The notes under the pieces were generated by a model. It worked only from the letters and a program-made list of their open reading frames with translations, was not told where the DNA came from and ran no database searches. Below, piece after piece: positions 9,802-18,157 of a stretch of 64,000 bases of DNA (positions within the stretch are counted from its first letter, which is position 1; each line of letters starts with the position of its first letter). This DNA comes from Hymenobacter plasmatis (GTDB lineage: Bacteria; Bacteroidota; Bacteroidia; Cytophagales; Hymenobacteraceae). The position numbers and the translations under genes are program-made. The stretch is from positions 186,001-250,000 of the forward strand of contig NZ_JAJFAW010000003.1 of NCBI RefSeq assembly GCF_020711255.1. Reading direction: 5' to 3'.

Positions 9802-9851
9802 AAAAAACGCCGCTCGCTTTGCCATTCGTGGCGGGGCGGGCGGCGTTTTTT
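9802..9851 (+). terminator. Terminator after gap
   Basis: AAAAAACGCCGC (9802-9813) pairs with GCGGCGTTTTTT (9840-9851), giving a GC-rich stem closed by A6/T6 tracts. It can act on either strand, and lies just downstream of the gap stop. Confidence 0.85.
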
Positions 9852-9925
9852 CATGCCGCCAGGTCGTATCCAGCCTGGCCTACATCTTTTTTCATCATTC
9901 GCCAAGCACGCGCTGGGCGTTGCCC

Positions 9926-10795
9926 ATGCCCAAGACCTGTTTTATTCTGAACCCCATTGCCGGGCCCAGCCGCCGCTACGACATGCCGGCGCTGATAGCG
10001 CAGCATTTTGGCGCGCTGGAAGGCAGCTATGAAATTCGCCTTACCCAAGCGGCCGGCCACGCCGTGGAGCTAGCCCGTGACGCCGCGGCCGAAGGCTTCG
10101 AGGTAGTAGCCGCCGTGGGCGGCGATGGCACCATCAACGAAGTAGGGCGGGGGCTGCTGGGCACAGATGCGGCCCTGGGCATTGTGCCGCAGGGCTCCGG
10201 CAATGGCCTGGCCCGCCACCTGAAGGTGCCGCTGGGCTTGCCGGCGGCCTTGCGGCGGCTGGCCACGCCCGATTTCAGCCGCATGGATGTGGGGCTGATG
10301 AACGGCCACCCGTTTTTTTGCACGGCCGGGCTGGGGTTTGATGCGCACGTGAGCCAGCACTTTGCCCTGGCCGGCTCGCGCGGCCTGAGCACCTACCTGC
10401 GCGTAACGCTGCGCGAGTACCGCCGCTACCTGCCGGTGCCGGTGCGGGTTGAGCTGGACGGGCAGGTGGAGGAAACCAATTGCTACGTGCTGGCCTTCGC
10501 CAATGCCTCGCAGTACGGCAACAACGCCTACATCGCGCCCCTGGCCGACCTGCGCGACGGCCTGCTCGACGTGTGCCTGATTGATGCCCTGCCCGTGATT
10601 CGGGCCATGAAGGTGAGCCTGGGCATGGCCCTCGGCAACCTGCCCCAATCCAACGCCGCCGACTACTTTCGAGTGGCGCGCGGCCGGGTCACGGCCCAGT
10701 CGCCCATTGGCTTCCACGTCGATGGCGACTACCTGGGGCACGATACCGAGTTTGTAATTGAACTGCTGCCCATGGCATTGGCCGTGGCCGTGTAA
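9926..10795 (+). CDS. Diacylglycerol kinase-family lipid kinase
   Basis: A 289-residue protein of the YegS/BmrU/DgkB lipid-kinase family, which uses ATP to phosphorylate diacylglycerol, sphingoid or related lipids at the membrane surface. It opens with FILNPIAG (the family's NPxxG-like start), has the nucleotide-binding block GGDGTINEVGRGLLG at about residues 65-80 and then GSGNGLARHL. The C-terminal block FHVDGDYLG is also typical. The ATG at 9926 is preferred over a TTG two codons upstream. A SUI1-type gene follows 37 bp downstream on the same strand. Confidence 0.88.
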   Translation: MPKTCFILNPIAGPSRRYDMPALIAQHFGALEGSYEIRLTQAAGHAVELARDAAAEGFEVVAAVGGDGTINEVGRGLLGTDAALGIVPQGSGNGLARHLKVPLGLPAALRRLATPDFSRMDVGLMNGHPFFCTAGLGFDAHVSQHFALAGSRGLSTYLRVTLREYRRYLPVPVRVELDGQVEETNCYVLAFANASQYGNNAYIAPLADLRDGLLDVCLIDALPVIRAMKVSLGMALGNLPQSNAADYFRVARGRVTAQSPIGFHVDGDYLGHDTEFVIELLPMALAVAV

Positions 10796-10832
10796 GGAAG
10801 CCAGATACCAGATGTGCTAAAGTTTTGCTGTT

Positions 10833-11177
10833 ATGAAAGCTGATAAAAACCAAAGGCAGGGCGTGGTGTACTCCACCAACCCCGATTTTACTTATCAAAC
10901 CGATGAGGCAGCCGCTGCCACTACGCTGCCGCCCCAGCAGCAACAGCTGCGCGTGCAGCTCGATAAAAAGCAGCGCGGCGGCAAGCAGGTGACGCTGGTC
11001 ACGGGCTTTGTGGGCACCGATGCCGATTTGCAAGCCCTAGGCAAGCTGCTCAAAACCAAGTGCGGCGTGGGCGGCAATGCCAAGGACGGCGAAATCCTGG
11101 TGCAGGGCGACTTCCGCGACAAGGTGCTGGAGGTGCTGCTGAAAGAGGGGTACAAGGCCAAAAAGGCCGGCGGCTAA
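10833..11177 (+). CDS. SUI1/eIF1-family translation factor (YciH-like)
   Basis: A 114-residue protein with the eIF1/SUI1 fold at residues 35-112: the block [15 protein letters not shown], then [22 protein letters not shown], which matches the conserved KxxCGxGGxxKxxxIxxQG signature. Residues 1-35 form a polar, low-complexity N-terminal extension with a QQQQ run. In bacteria such proteins may influence start-codon selection or stress translation, but their role is less clear than in eukaryotes. It is probably cotranscribed with the upstream lipid kinase. Confidence 0.9.
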   Translation: MKADKNQRQGVVYSTNPDFTYQTDEAAAATTLPPQQQQLRVQLDKKQRGGKQVTLVTGFVGTDADLQALGKLLKTKCGVGGNAKDGEILVQGDFRDKVLEVLLKEGYKAKKAGG

Positions 11178-11256
11178 GGGCCGTTGGCTCAACTTTGGCC
11201 CGCCTCGTACTTGCCCCCCTCTTTTCAGCTCCACTGCTTTTCCCTAGCCCGCTGCT

Positions 11257-11685
11257 ATGCTCCAATTTCCCAACCTCCCCGAAGCCCCGCATGATATAAC
11301 GTCGCTGCACGGCCAGGCCGAAAGCGCCGTTATCAGTGCCGTGCTGTGGCTGAAGCTGGGCGTGGAAACCGTAGGCGCCACCATCATTGCGCTGGGCATT
11401 CTAAGCGCGGGCTGGCTGCTGGTGAAGGCCCTGGCCAAGCGCCAAACGGCAGATTTTACGGCCATTCGATTAGCGCTGGCGCGGTACCTGGCCCTGGCGC
11501 TGGAGTTTCAGCTGGGCGCCGATATTCTCTCCACGGCCATTGCGCCAAGCTGGGAGCAGATTGGGAAGCTCGGCGCCATCGCCGTAATCCGGACGGCGCT
11601 CAACTACTTCCTGTCGCGGGAAATGCGCGAGGAACGCCACGAGGCTACTCCCGAAAAAGAAGTGGTGAGCCGCGTCGAGGGCTAA
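11257..11685 (+). CDS. DUF1622 membrane protein
   Basis: A 142-residue protein with three hydrophobic segments (about 25-60, 78-98 and 108-125) and the DUF1622 pattern: LKLGVETVGATIIALGIL, then FTAIRLALARYLALALEFQLGADIL and a final IRTALNYFLSREM. Function is unknown; the family is found widely as a small inner-membrane protein. The stop overlaps the kdsB stop by 4 bp tail to tail, so the two convergent messages are complementary at their 3' ends. Confidence 0.8.
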   Translation: MLQFPNLPEAPHDITSLHGQAESAVISAVLWLKLGVETVGATIIALGILSAGWLLVKALAKRQTADFTAIRLALARYLALALEFQLGADILSTAIAPSWEQIGKLGAIAVIRTALNYFLSREMREERHEATPEKEVVSRVEG

Positions 11686-12434
11686 AGTGCGGCCAAGCGG
11701 GCGCGGGCTTTTTCCACGTCCTCGGGTGTATCTATTCCGAACGCATCGAGCTCTGTTTTTGCGCAGGCAATTTGGAAGCCGGCCTCCAGCCAGCGCAGCT
11801 GCTCGAGGCTTTCGGCAGCTTCGAGGGGCGATACGGGCAGCTGGGTGAGCTGCTCCAGCACACTTGGCTTGTAGGCATACAGGCCCAGGTGGCGCAGGTA
11901 GCGGTGGTGGGCCAGCCACTCGGCTGTGCCGCGCTGGCGCTGGTAGGGCAGGGGGTGGCGGCTGAAATACAGGGCGTGCCCGCGCTGGTTGAGCACCACT
12001 TTGGGCAGGTGCGGGCTGAACAGCTCCTCTTCCGAAACCACGGGCTTAACCAGCGTGGCAATGTCTGGCGCGGTGGCCTCGTCGGCGAATAAGTCGGCCA
12101 AGGCGTTGATTTGGGCAGGGTGAACAAATGGCTCATCGCCTTGGATGTTGACAATGCAGTGCACCTCGGGCGGGCTGCCCAATTGCTGGAAGGCCTCCCA
12201 CAGCCGGTCGGTGCCGCTGGGATGGTCGGGGTGCGTGAGCACGGCCTCGCCCCCAAAGCTGCGCACGTGCTCGAGGATGCGCGCATCGTCGGTGGCTACT
12301 ACCACGCGGGCCAGATTGGCTTGCTTGGCCTGTGCCACCACCCGCTGAATCATGCTGAGGCCGCCCAGGTCAACGAGGGGCTTGCCGGGCAGGCGAGTAG
12401 AAGCAAAACGGGCGGGAATGAGGCCAAGAACCAT
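11682..12434 (-). CDS. kdsB: 3-deoxy-manno-octulosonate cytidylyltransferase
   Basis: A 250-residue CMP-Kdo synthetase, which activates Kdo with CTP for lipopolysaccharide inner-core synthesis in the cytoplasm. The nucleotide-binding start is IPARFASTRLPGKPL, followed by VVATDDARI, HPSGTDRLWEA and NIQGDEPF, all diagnostic of KdsB. The start is the ATG at 12434, because the family begins directly with this nucleotide-binding motif and the in-frame residues upstream are not conserved in type. No other Kdo gene is adjacent. It overlaps the DUF1622 gene by 4 bp at the stop codons. Confidence 0.96.
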   Translation of the reverse strand: MVLGLIPARFASTRLPGKPLVDLGGLSMIQRVVAQAKQANLARVVVATDDARILEHVRSFGGEAVLTHPDHPSGTDRLWEAFQQLGSPPEVHCIVNIQGDEPFVHPAQINALADLFADEATAPDIATLVKPVVSEEELFSPHLPKVVLNQRGHALYFSRHPLPYQRQRGTAEWLAHHRYLRHLGLYAYKPSVLEQLTQLPVSPLEAAESLEQLRWLEAGFQIACAKTELDAFGIDTPEDVEKARARLAAL

Positions 12435-12786
12435 GCGAAAGGAAGGAGGGGTAAGGGAGAGGCGCGCAAAAAGCTGGCTCAAAGAACGGACCTGGAGAGC
12501 TTTGTGGCGCTTGGTGCTGCGGGACAAGTGCCGGGGCTTTCAGCTCAATTTCCAGCAGCCTGCCGTTTCAGCTTTTTTAAGGAGGCAGGCAAAGTTGAGC
12601 TGGATGTCTGGATGAGCTTCCGCAACGCCAGTTTCGTGGCGGCGGTTTGAGCCCAACCTAGGCTTGAGCTTCAATTTAAAATAAGCTGGCGCCAATTGAC
12701 CGGTAGTTTTTGCGTTATTTTGTCTTTACTGGCCGGTCAATAGGTTCTATGGGCAGGGGTGGTATGGATTTCGCAAGGTTGATTTT
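12435..12786. other. Divergent intergenic region with a long stem-loop
   Basis: 352 bp between kdsB and the LysM gene. CAGCTCAA (12541-12548) and TTGAGCTG (12595-12602), with inner GCCTGCC and GGCAGGC, can form a long imperfect stem. Further on, ATTGACCGG and CCGGTCAAT form a second, 9-bp inverted repeat with a roughly 30-base loop (about 12694-12742). Three AGCTCAA-type motifs occur here. I see no small gene. Confidence 0.4.
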
Positions 12787-13782
12787 ATGACTATAGTACT
12801 TTCACTGTTAACGTTATTGGCGCTGGGCGGGCCGGGTCCTGCAAAAGCCGGCCACTCGAAAAGCGCGCCTACCGACTCCATTGGCGTGGAGTTTCGCGGG
12901 GGCCAGCGCTTTGTGAAGCACCGCATCACGGCCGGGGAAACGCTGTCGGCCCTCTCGCGCCGCTACCACGTGTCGCTCGACCAGCTCACCGCCGCCAACC
13001 CGCAGATTAAAAATGGCCTGGGCATCGGCCAGATAGTATACGTGCCCCGCCCGGCGGCTGGCAAAGCCGCTGCGCCGGCCACCGGCAAAGCCCCGGCTGC
13101 AGCACCGGCGTCGGCCGCTCCGGCCGGTGGCCCGGTACCGGACCGCTACACCGTGGCCAAGGGCGAAACGCTGTTCGGCATTGCCCGGCGCTTCCAGCTC
13201 TCGCCCGACGACCTGATTAAGCTGAACAAACTGCCCGCCAGTGGCAAGGTGCGCGTAGGCCAGCAATTGGTGCTCACGGCCCCGGAGGCTAGCACGGCAG
13301 CCACCGCCGCCCCAGCCTCGGCTCCCAAGCCGGCTCCGGTGCGCCCCGCCGAGCTGGAGGCTATTCCCGCGACGCCGGTTACGAAAACCCCTGCTCCGGC
13401 GCCGGACAAGCCAGCCCAGGTTGCGACCGTGACGCCTGCGGCCCCGGCCGAAAAGGAGAAAGAGGAAACCCAGAAAGAAGAGCGCACCCCCAATCGCGCC
13501 AGCGAAGTACTGGCCCGCGTGGTAGAAAATGGCCTGGGCGCGCCCATCGACAAAAGCGTGACAGACAAGTATCTGGCTCTGCACAAGACGGCTCCGGTGG
13601 GCACCATTATGCAAGTGAAAAACAGCATGAACGGCCTCTCGGTGTACGTGCGCGTGATTGGCAAGCTGCCCGACACCGGCGAGAACAACAACATTCTGGT
13701 GCGCCTCTCGCCCCGGGCCATGCAAAAGCTGGGCACGGCCGACTCGCGCTTCCGAGTAGAAACCAACTACATCCCGCAGTAA
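12787..13782 (+). CDS. Secreted LysM-repeat protein with double-psi-like C-terminus
   Basis: A 331-residue exported protein. A signal peptide (about residues 1-22) precedes two LysM peptidoglycan-binding modules: the first at about residues 45-90 (HRITAGETLSALSRRYHVS), the second at about 119-160 (YTVAKGETLFGIARRFQLS). A long Ala/Pro/Lys linker (about 165-235) leads to a C-terminal domain of about 90 residues (GTIMQVKNSMNGLSVYVRVIGKLPDTGENN) resembling an RlpA-like double-psi beta-barrel. It probably binds cell-wall glycan in the periplasm; the C-terminal domain could be catalytic or structural. It stands alone, followed by a REP-like repeat. Confidence 0.85.
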   Translation: MTIVLSLLTLLALGGPGPAKAGHSKSAPTDSIGVEFRGGQRFVKHRITAGETLSALSRRYHVSLDQLTAANPQIKNGLGIGQIVYVPRPAAGKAAAPATGKAPAAAPASAAPAGGPVPDRYTVAKGETLFGIARRFQLSPDDLIKLNKLPASGKVRVGQQLVLTAPEASTAATAAPASAPKPAPVRPAELEAIPATPVTKTPAPAPDKPAQVATVTPAAPAEKEKEETQKEERTPNRASEVLARVVENGLGAPIDKSVTDKYLALHKTAPVGTIMQVKNSMNGLSVYVRVIGKLPDTGENNNILVRLSPRAMQKLGTADSRFRVETNYIPQ

Positions 13783-13815
13783 GCTGACCAGCGGAATTAA
13801 CAAGGGCCCAAGCAC

Positions 13816-13978
13816 GTCATGCTGAGCGAAGGCGAAGCATCTCTACCGCGCCGCTTGTCATGCTGACGAAGGAAGAATCTTATCACGCTATAACGATTCG
13901 TTCGGCGGTGAGAGGATGCTTCGCTCCGCTCTGCATGACAAATGGCATACGAGATGCTTCGTCTTCGCTCAGCATGAC
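13816..13978. repeat. REP-like family 1, nested composite copy
   Basis: The outer arms (13816-13843 and 13951-13978) are reverse complements over 28 bases with one mismatch and begin GTCATGCTGAGCGAAG. A second, inner pair (GTCATGCTGACGAAGGA and the reverse complement of TGCATGACAA-type sequence) is nested within. Related copies lie at 35563, 48180 and 60954. No coding frame is present. It sits between the LysM gene and the TIGR02757 gene. Confidence 0.85.
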
Positions 13979-14022
13979 TGTTTTTTAACCAGCCTTTACT
14001 TTACAAGCATCTGCCACCAGCC

Positions 14023-14775
14023 TTGAAAATAGCCCAACTTCGCGAGCAGCTCGATGCGCAATACGAGCGGTACAACCGCCCGGAGTTTATCGCCAACGAC
14101 CCCATCCAGATTCCGCACCGCTTTACGCAGCGGCAGGACGTGGAAATCAGTGCGCTGTTTGCCGCGCTGTTGGCCTGGGGGCAGCGGCCCACCATCATCA
14201 ACAAGTGCAACGAGCTGCTGCGCCGCATGGACGACGCACCGTATCAGTTCATCACCCAGCACCAGGACGAGGACCTGAAGCGCCTGCTGGGCTTCTGCCA
14301 CCGCACCTTCTGCGATACCGACCTGCTGTACTTCGTGCACTGGCTGCGCTGGTGGTACGGGGCCAACGACACGCTGGAAACGGCGTTCCTGCAAGGCGCC
14401 ACGCAGCGGGAGCGGCTGGAAGGCTTTCACACGCTGTTTTTTAGTCTGCCCGATGCGCCCGGCCGCACCCGCAAGCACGTGGCCACACCGGCCCGCGGCT
14501 CGGCCTGCAAGCGCGTGAACATGTACCTGCGCTGGCTGGTGCGCCGCGACAGCCACGGCGTCGACTTCGGCCTCTGGACCCGGCTCTCCATGGCCGACCT
14601 CATCATGCCCATCGACCTGCACGTGGAGCGCCAAGCCCGCCCGCTGGGTTTGCTCACCCGCAAGCTGGTGGACTGGCAAGCCGCTGAGGAGCTCACAGCT
14701 AATCTGCGATTACTGGACCCCACGGACCCGGTGAAGTACGATTTTGCGCTGTTTGGGGCGGGGGTGGATAAGTAG
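14023..14775 (+). CDS. TIGR02757 family protein of unknown function
   Basis: A 250-residue soluble protein matching the TIGR02757/DUF2400 family, common in Bacteroidota. Characteristic stretches are PIQIPHRFTQRQDVEISALF near the N-terminus, LCWLR-type aromatic-rich helices, and KRVNMYLRWLVRRD followed by PIDLHVERQARPLGLL toward the C-terminus. This second half resembles the HhH-GPD-like region of DNA glycosylases, but I cannot see a convincing catalytic Lys/Asp pair, so no activity is assigned. The only plausible start is TTG at 14023; the next in-frame ATG would remove 69 conserved-looking residues. Confidence 0.85.
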   Translation: MKIAQLREQLDAQYERYNRPEFIANDPIQIPHRFTQRQDVEISALFAALLAWGQRPTIINKCNELLRRMDDAPYQFITQHQDEDLKRLLGFCHRTFCDTDLLYFVHWLRWWYGANDTLETAFLQGATQRERLEGFHTLFFSLPDAPGRTRKHVATPARGSACKRVNMYLRWLVRRDSHGVDFGLWTRLSMADLIMPIDLHVERQARPLGLLTRKLVDWQAAEELTANLRLLDPTDPVKYDFALFGAGVDK

Positions 14776-14798
14776 CCGAGTATAAAACGCCAAGCGCG

Positions 14799-15479
14799 AT
14801 GGAACGGCAAATTACCCTCACTCTGACCAACCGTTGGAAGGCGACATTGCTCGCTTTGGGCATGGTGGTTGTGATTTTTATCTCGATGATTGGCGTGGCC
14901 CTATTGGTCAATCGAAATCTCGTGTTGGGGGCCGGGGGCGGGGTCCTTTTTCTAATCGGGCTTTTCATTTTGCCCGAATGGCTTGCCAATCGGTTCAGCC
15001 GAGAATCAGCTGTGGTCATTGTCGACGATGCCGGACTGACAGTGCGGCCCGGTGTTGTGGGTTGTGAGCAGCGCTTCAATTTTGTGGACCTTGCTTCGTA
15101 TAGCATCGACAGCAGCTCGGGAGTGACGCTCCGGCCCCGGGCAGGACGTCCGTTGCACCTGCATTTCAACTACAAACTTCACCCGAAGGGATTTGGCCCC
15201 ATGGGGCAGTTGCAGCATCATCTTGAGTTGGCCGTGGCCCAATTTCAGCGGGAACACCCGAACCAGCCACCAATTCGTAACCTCGGCTTACTTGACCAGC
15301 GTCGCGCTATAGCTTTGCTGCTAGGCGCCGCTTTCCTGCTGGCTTGGCGGTGCTGGTGGTTGGTGAGACAGCCCTTTGTCTCTGAAGGCCAGTGGGGTGG
15401 TTTGATAGTAGGTGGCCTGCTATTTACCCTATATGCGCTGGTGTGGTGGAACCGCCGCAGGGAATTGCAACGGCTGTAA
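14799..15479 (+). CDS. Hypothetical membrane protein
   Basis: I do not recognise this 226-residue protein. It has two hydrophobic segments near the N-terminus (about 15-38 and 42-60), a soluble middle of about 100 residues rich in beta-type sequence (VIVDDAGLTVRPGVVG), and two more hydrophobic segments near the C-terminus (about 165-185 and 195-215). The middle resembles the PH-like domains found between membrane helices in bacterial proteins; this is an impression only. The GC content is somewhat lower than its neighbours. It starts 23 bp after the TIGR02757 stop and may be cotranscribed. Confidence 0.65.
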   Translation: MERQITLTLTNRWKATLLALGMVVVIFISMIGVALLVNRNLVLGAGGGVLFLIGLFILPEWLANRFSRESAVVIVDDAGLTVRPGVVGCEQRFNFVDLASYSIDSSSGVTLRPRAGRPLHLHFNYKLHPKGFGPMGQLQHHLELAVAQFQREHPNQPPIRNLGLLDQRRAIALLLGAAFLLAWRCWWLVRQPFVSEGQWGGLIVGGLLFTLYALVWWNRRRELQRL

Positions 15480-15696
15480 CGGATTTGTCTTGGCTTTGTG
15501 GGAGTGGCTTATTTGCTGTACTTCAGCGGCAACCCATCTCCTGACGCATATCCCCTCCGAAGCGCACCCCTTGGATTGTTATGCAAAGCGCGACATTCTT
15601 CTTCCAACACGCGAACTTCTCCGAAACGGCGAATCTTTCCCACCCCGCCGGGTGTTTACCTTCGCATCCTATCCTGAATATCGAAAGACTACTTTC

Positions 15697-18138
15697 TTGC
15701 TGCTACCCCAAAACTTCGAACAAAAAATAGGCTTCACCACGCTGCGCGAGCAGCTCGAAGCCAATTGCCTTTCCGCCTTGGGCCGGCAGTACGTGGCCCG
15801 CATGGAGTTCCAAACCAAGCACGAGCCCCTGCTGAAACTGCTGCAACAGGCTGATGAGTTTGCCTACCTGCTGCGCTCCGGCGCCGATTTCCCCGCCTCG
15901 CACTACTACGACCCCCAGGCCCACCTCAAGCGCGCGGCTCTGCCCGGCGCCTACCTCGACGTAGCGGCCTTCTTTGAGGTGAAAATGAGTTTGCGGACCA
16001 TCCGCCAGGCGCTCACGTTTTTCACCCAGGCCGATGCCGGCTTGTACCCCACGCTGCGCCTGCTGGGCATAGGCGTGCAGGTAGACCGCAACTTGCTGGC
16101 CGCCATGGACAAAGTGGTGGACGACGAAGGCCAGGTGCGCGACGACGCCTCGCCGCTGCTGCGCCAGATTCGGCAGGAGCTGATTGCGCGCCAGGGCCAG
16201 CTGCGCCGGCAGATTGCCGGCATCCTGCGCCACGCCAAGGCCGAGGGCTGGATTCCGGGCGATGCCGAGCCTACAATCCGCGGCGGCCGCTTGGTGCTGC
16301 CCGTGATAGCCGAACACAAGCGCCGGGTGAAGGGCCTGATTCACGACGAGTCCGCCTCGGGCCAGACGGTGTTTATTGAGCCGGAAGCCGTTTTTGAGCT
16401 CAACAACGACATCAAGGACCTCGACAACGCCTACCACCGCGAGCTGATTCGCATTCTCACGGCGCTCACCGACCAGCTGCGCCCACACCTGCCCGATTTG
16501 CGCCGCGCCTATTCGTACCTGGGCTTGCTCGACTTCATTCGGGCCAAAGCCCGGCTGGCCGTCGCCCTTGACTGCCGCCTGCCGGTGATGCACAACAAGC
16601 CGCTGCTGAAGTGGCACGGCGTACGCCACCCGCTGCTGCAGCTGGCCTTTGCCCAGCACAAGCGCGAAAATGGCGACCCCCGCGAAGTGGTGCCGCTCGA
16701 CCTGGAGCTGAACCACGAGCAGCGCATCCTGATTATCTCGGGCCCGAACGCCGGTGGTAAATCTGTGGCGTTGAAAACGGTGGGGCTGGTGCAGTTCATG
16801 CTGCAGATGGGCCTGCTCATCCCGTGCGCCGACAACTCCGAAGCCGGCGTGTTTGAGGATATTTTCCTGGACATTGGCGATGAGCAGAGCCTGGAAAACG
16901 ACCTGAGTACCTACTCGTCGCACTTGCTGGCCATGAAGCAGTTTCTGCTGCTGGCCGGCAAGAAAAGCCTGGTGCTGATTGACGAATTTGGTACCGGCAC
17001 CGAGCCCAGCCTGGGCGGCGCCATTGCCGAAGCCGTGCTCGACCAGCTCAACCAGGCCCGCGTTTACGGCGTCATCACCACGCACTACACCAACCTGAAG
17101 AACTTCGCCGAGCGCACCCCGCACCTCGTGAACGGCGCCATGCGCTACGACCCCGAGAAGCTGCAGCCGCTCTACCGCCTGGAGGTGGGCAAGCCGGGCT
17201 CCTCGTTTGCCATCGAAATTGCCCGGAAAATTGGGCTGCCCAAGAGCGTGGTGGAGCGCGCATCGCAGCTGGTGGGCAAAGACAAAATCCGCTACGACCG
17301 CCTGCTCGAAGGCCTCGAAAAGGAGAAAACCGAACTCGAAGCCCGCACCGCCGAAGCCACCAAGGCAGAAAAGCGCCTCAAACGCGCCGCCCAGGAATAC
17401 ACCGACCTCAAGCAGCACCTCGAAGACACGCGCCTCGAAACCCTGCGCAACGCCAAGCAACAGGCCAAAGCCCTGCTGCAGAATACCAACCAGCAGATTG
17501 AGGCCACCATTGGCGAAATCCGGCGCGGGCAGGCCGATAAGGAAATCAACAAAAAGGCCCGCGAGAAGCTGGATACCTTCGTGCGCACCGAACTGCAAAT
17601 TGAGCCACCCAAGCCCAAAGCCACCCGCGAGCGCGCCGAAGCCGGCGACCTCCAGCCCGGCGACAAAGTGGCCCTGTTCGGCCAGGAAGGGCACGGCGAG
17701 CTGGTCAGCGTGAAAGGCAAAACCGCCGAAGTCCTCTTCGGTGGGCTGAAAACGCTGGTGAAAATCAGCCAGCTTGAGAAGTTGGGCCGCGCCGAAATCC
17801 GCGAGCGGGAGCAGGCGGCCAAAGCCAAGAAATCGAAGCTCAGCGGCGGCAGCTCCGGCGGCAACGGCGTGAACATTACTGACCGCATGGCCGGATTCAG
17901 CCCCACGCTGGACCTGCGCGGCGAGCGCGCCGAAGACGCCCTCACCAAAACCATGAGCTTCGTGGACGACGCCGTGATGCTGGGCATGCCCGAAATCAAG
18001 TTCCTGCACGGCCGCGGCAACGGTGTGCTCCGGCAAGTGGTGCGCGACTATCTGCGCTCACAGCGCGCCGTGGCCAGCGTGGGCGACGAGCACGCCGATA
18101 GGGGCGGGGATGGCGTGACCATAGCGGTGCTGAAGTAA
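15697..18138 (+). CDS. mutS2: MutS2 / RqcU-type ATPase with Smr domain
   Basis: An 813-residue MutS2. Members suppress recombination or split collided ribosomes through a MutS-type ATPase and a C-terminal Smr nuclease domain. The Walker A motif GPNAGGKS is near residue 350, the Walker B/signature block VLIDEFGTGTEPSLGG near 430, a coiled-coil segment runs from about 530 to 630, and the Smr domain closes the protein with LDLRGERAEDAL and HGRGNGVLR. TTG at 15697 is chosen as start because it yields the usual LLPQNFEQKIGF N-terminus; the frame is open for 95 more codons upstream, but that stretch overlaps the preceding gene and reads as noise. A TACCTTCG box near 15658-15665 could be its promoter. 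Confidence 0.93.
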   Translation: MLLPQNFEQKIGFTTLREQLEANCLSALGRQYVARMEFQTKHEPLLKLLQQADEFAYLLRSGADFPASHYYDPQAHLKRAALPGAYLDVAAFFEVKMSLRTIRQALTFFTQADAGLYPTLRLLGIGVQVDRNLLAAMDKVVDDEGQVRDDASPLLRQIRQELIARQGQLRRQIAGILRHAKAEGWIPGDAEPTIRGGRLVLPVIAEHKRRVKGLIHDESASGQTVFIEPEAVFELNNDIKDLDNAYHRELIRILTALTDQLRPHLPDLRRAYSYLGLLDFIRAKARLAVALDCRLPVMHNKPLLKWHGVRHPLLQLAFAQHKRENGDPREVVPLDLELNHEQRILIISGPNAGGKSVALKTVGLVQFMLQMGLLIPCADNSEAGVFEDIFLDIGDEQSLENDLSTYSSHLLAMKQFLLLAGKKSLVLIDEFGTGTEPSLGGAIAEAVLDQLNQARVYGVITTHYTNLKNFAERTPHLVNGAMRYDPEKLQPLYRLEVGKPGSSFAIEIARKIGLPKSVVERASQLVGKDKIRYDRLLEGLEKEKTELEARTAEATKAEKRLKRAAQEYTDLKQHLEDTRLETLRNAKQQAKALLQNTNQQIEATIGEIRRGQADKEINKKAREKLDTFVRTELQIEPPKPKATRERAEAGDLQPGDKVALFGQEGHGELVSVKGKTAEVLFGGLKTLVKISQLEKLGRAEIREREQAAKAKKSKLSGGSSGGNGVNITDRMAGFSPTLDLRGERAEDALTKTMSFVDDAVMLGMPEIKFLHGRGNGVLRQVVRDYLRSQRAVASVGDEHADRGGDGVTIAVLK

Positions 18139-18157
18139 CTAAGTACCTTTTCTCATC

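Noticed and set aside
15412..15696. N-terminal extension of MutS2
   Set aside because: It overlaps the preceding gene, is Cys/Trp-rich noise, and MutS2 begins naturally at 15697.
15703..18036. A 777-codon frame antisense to mutS2
   Set aside because: No recognisable motif; MutS2 on the plus strand is complete.
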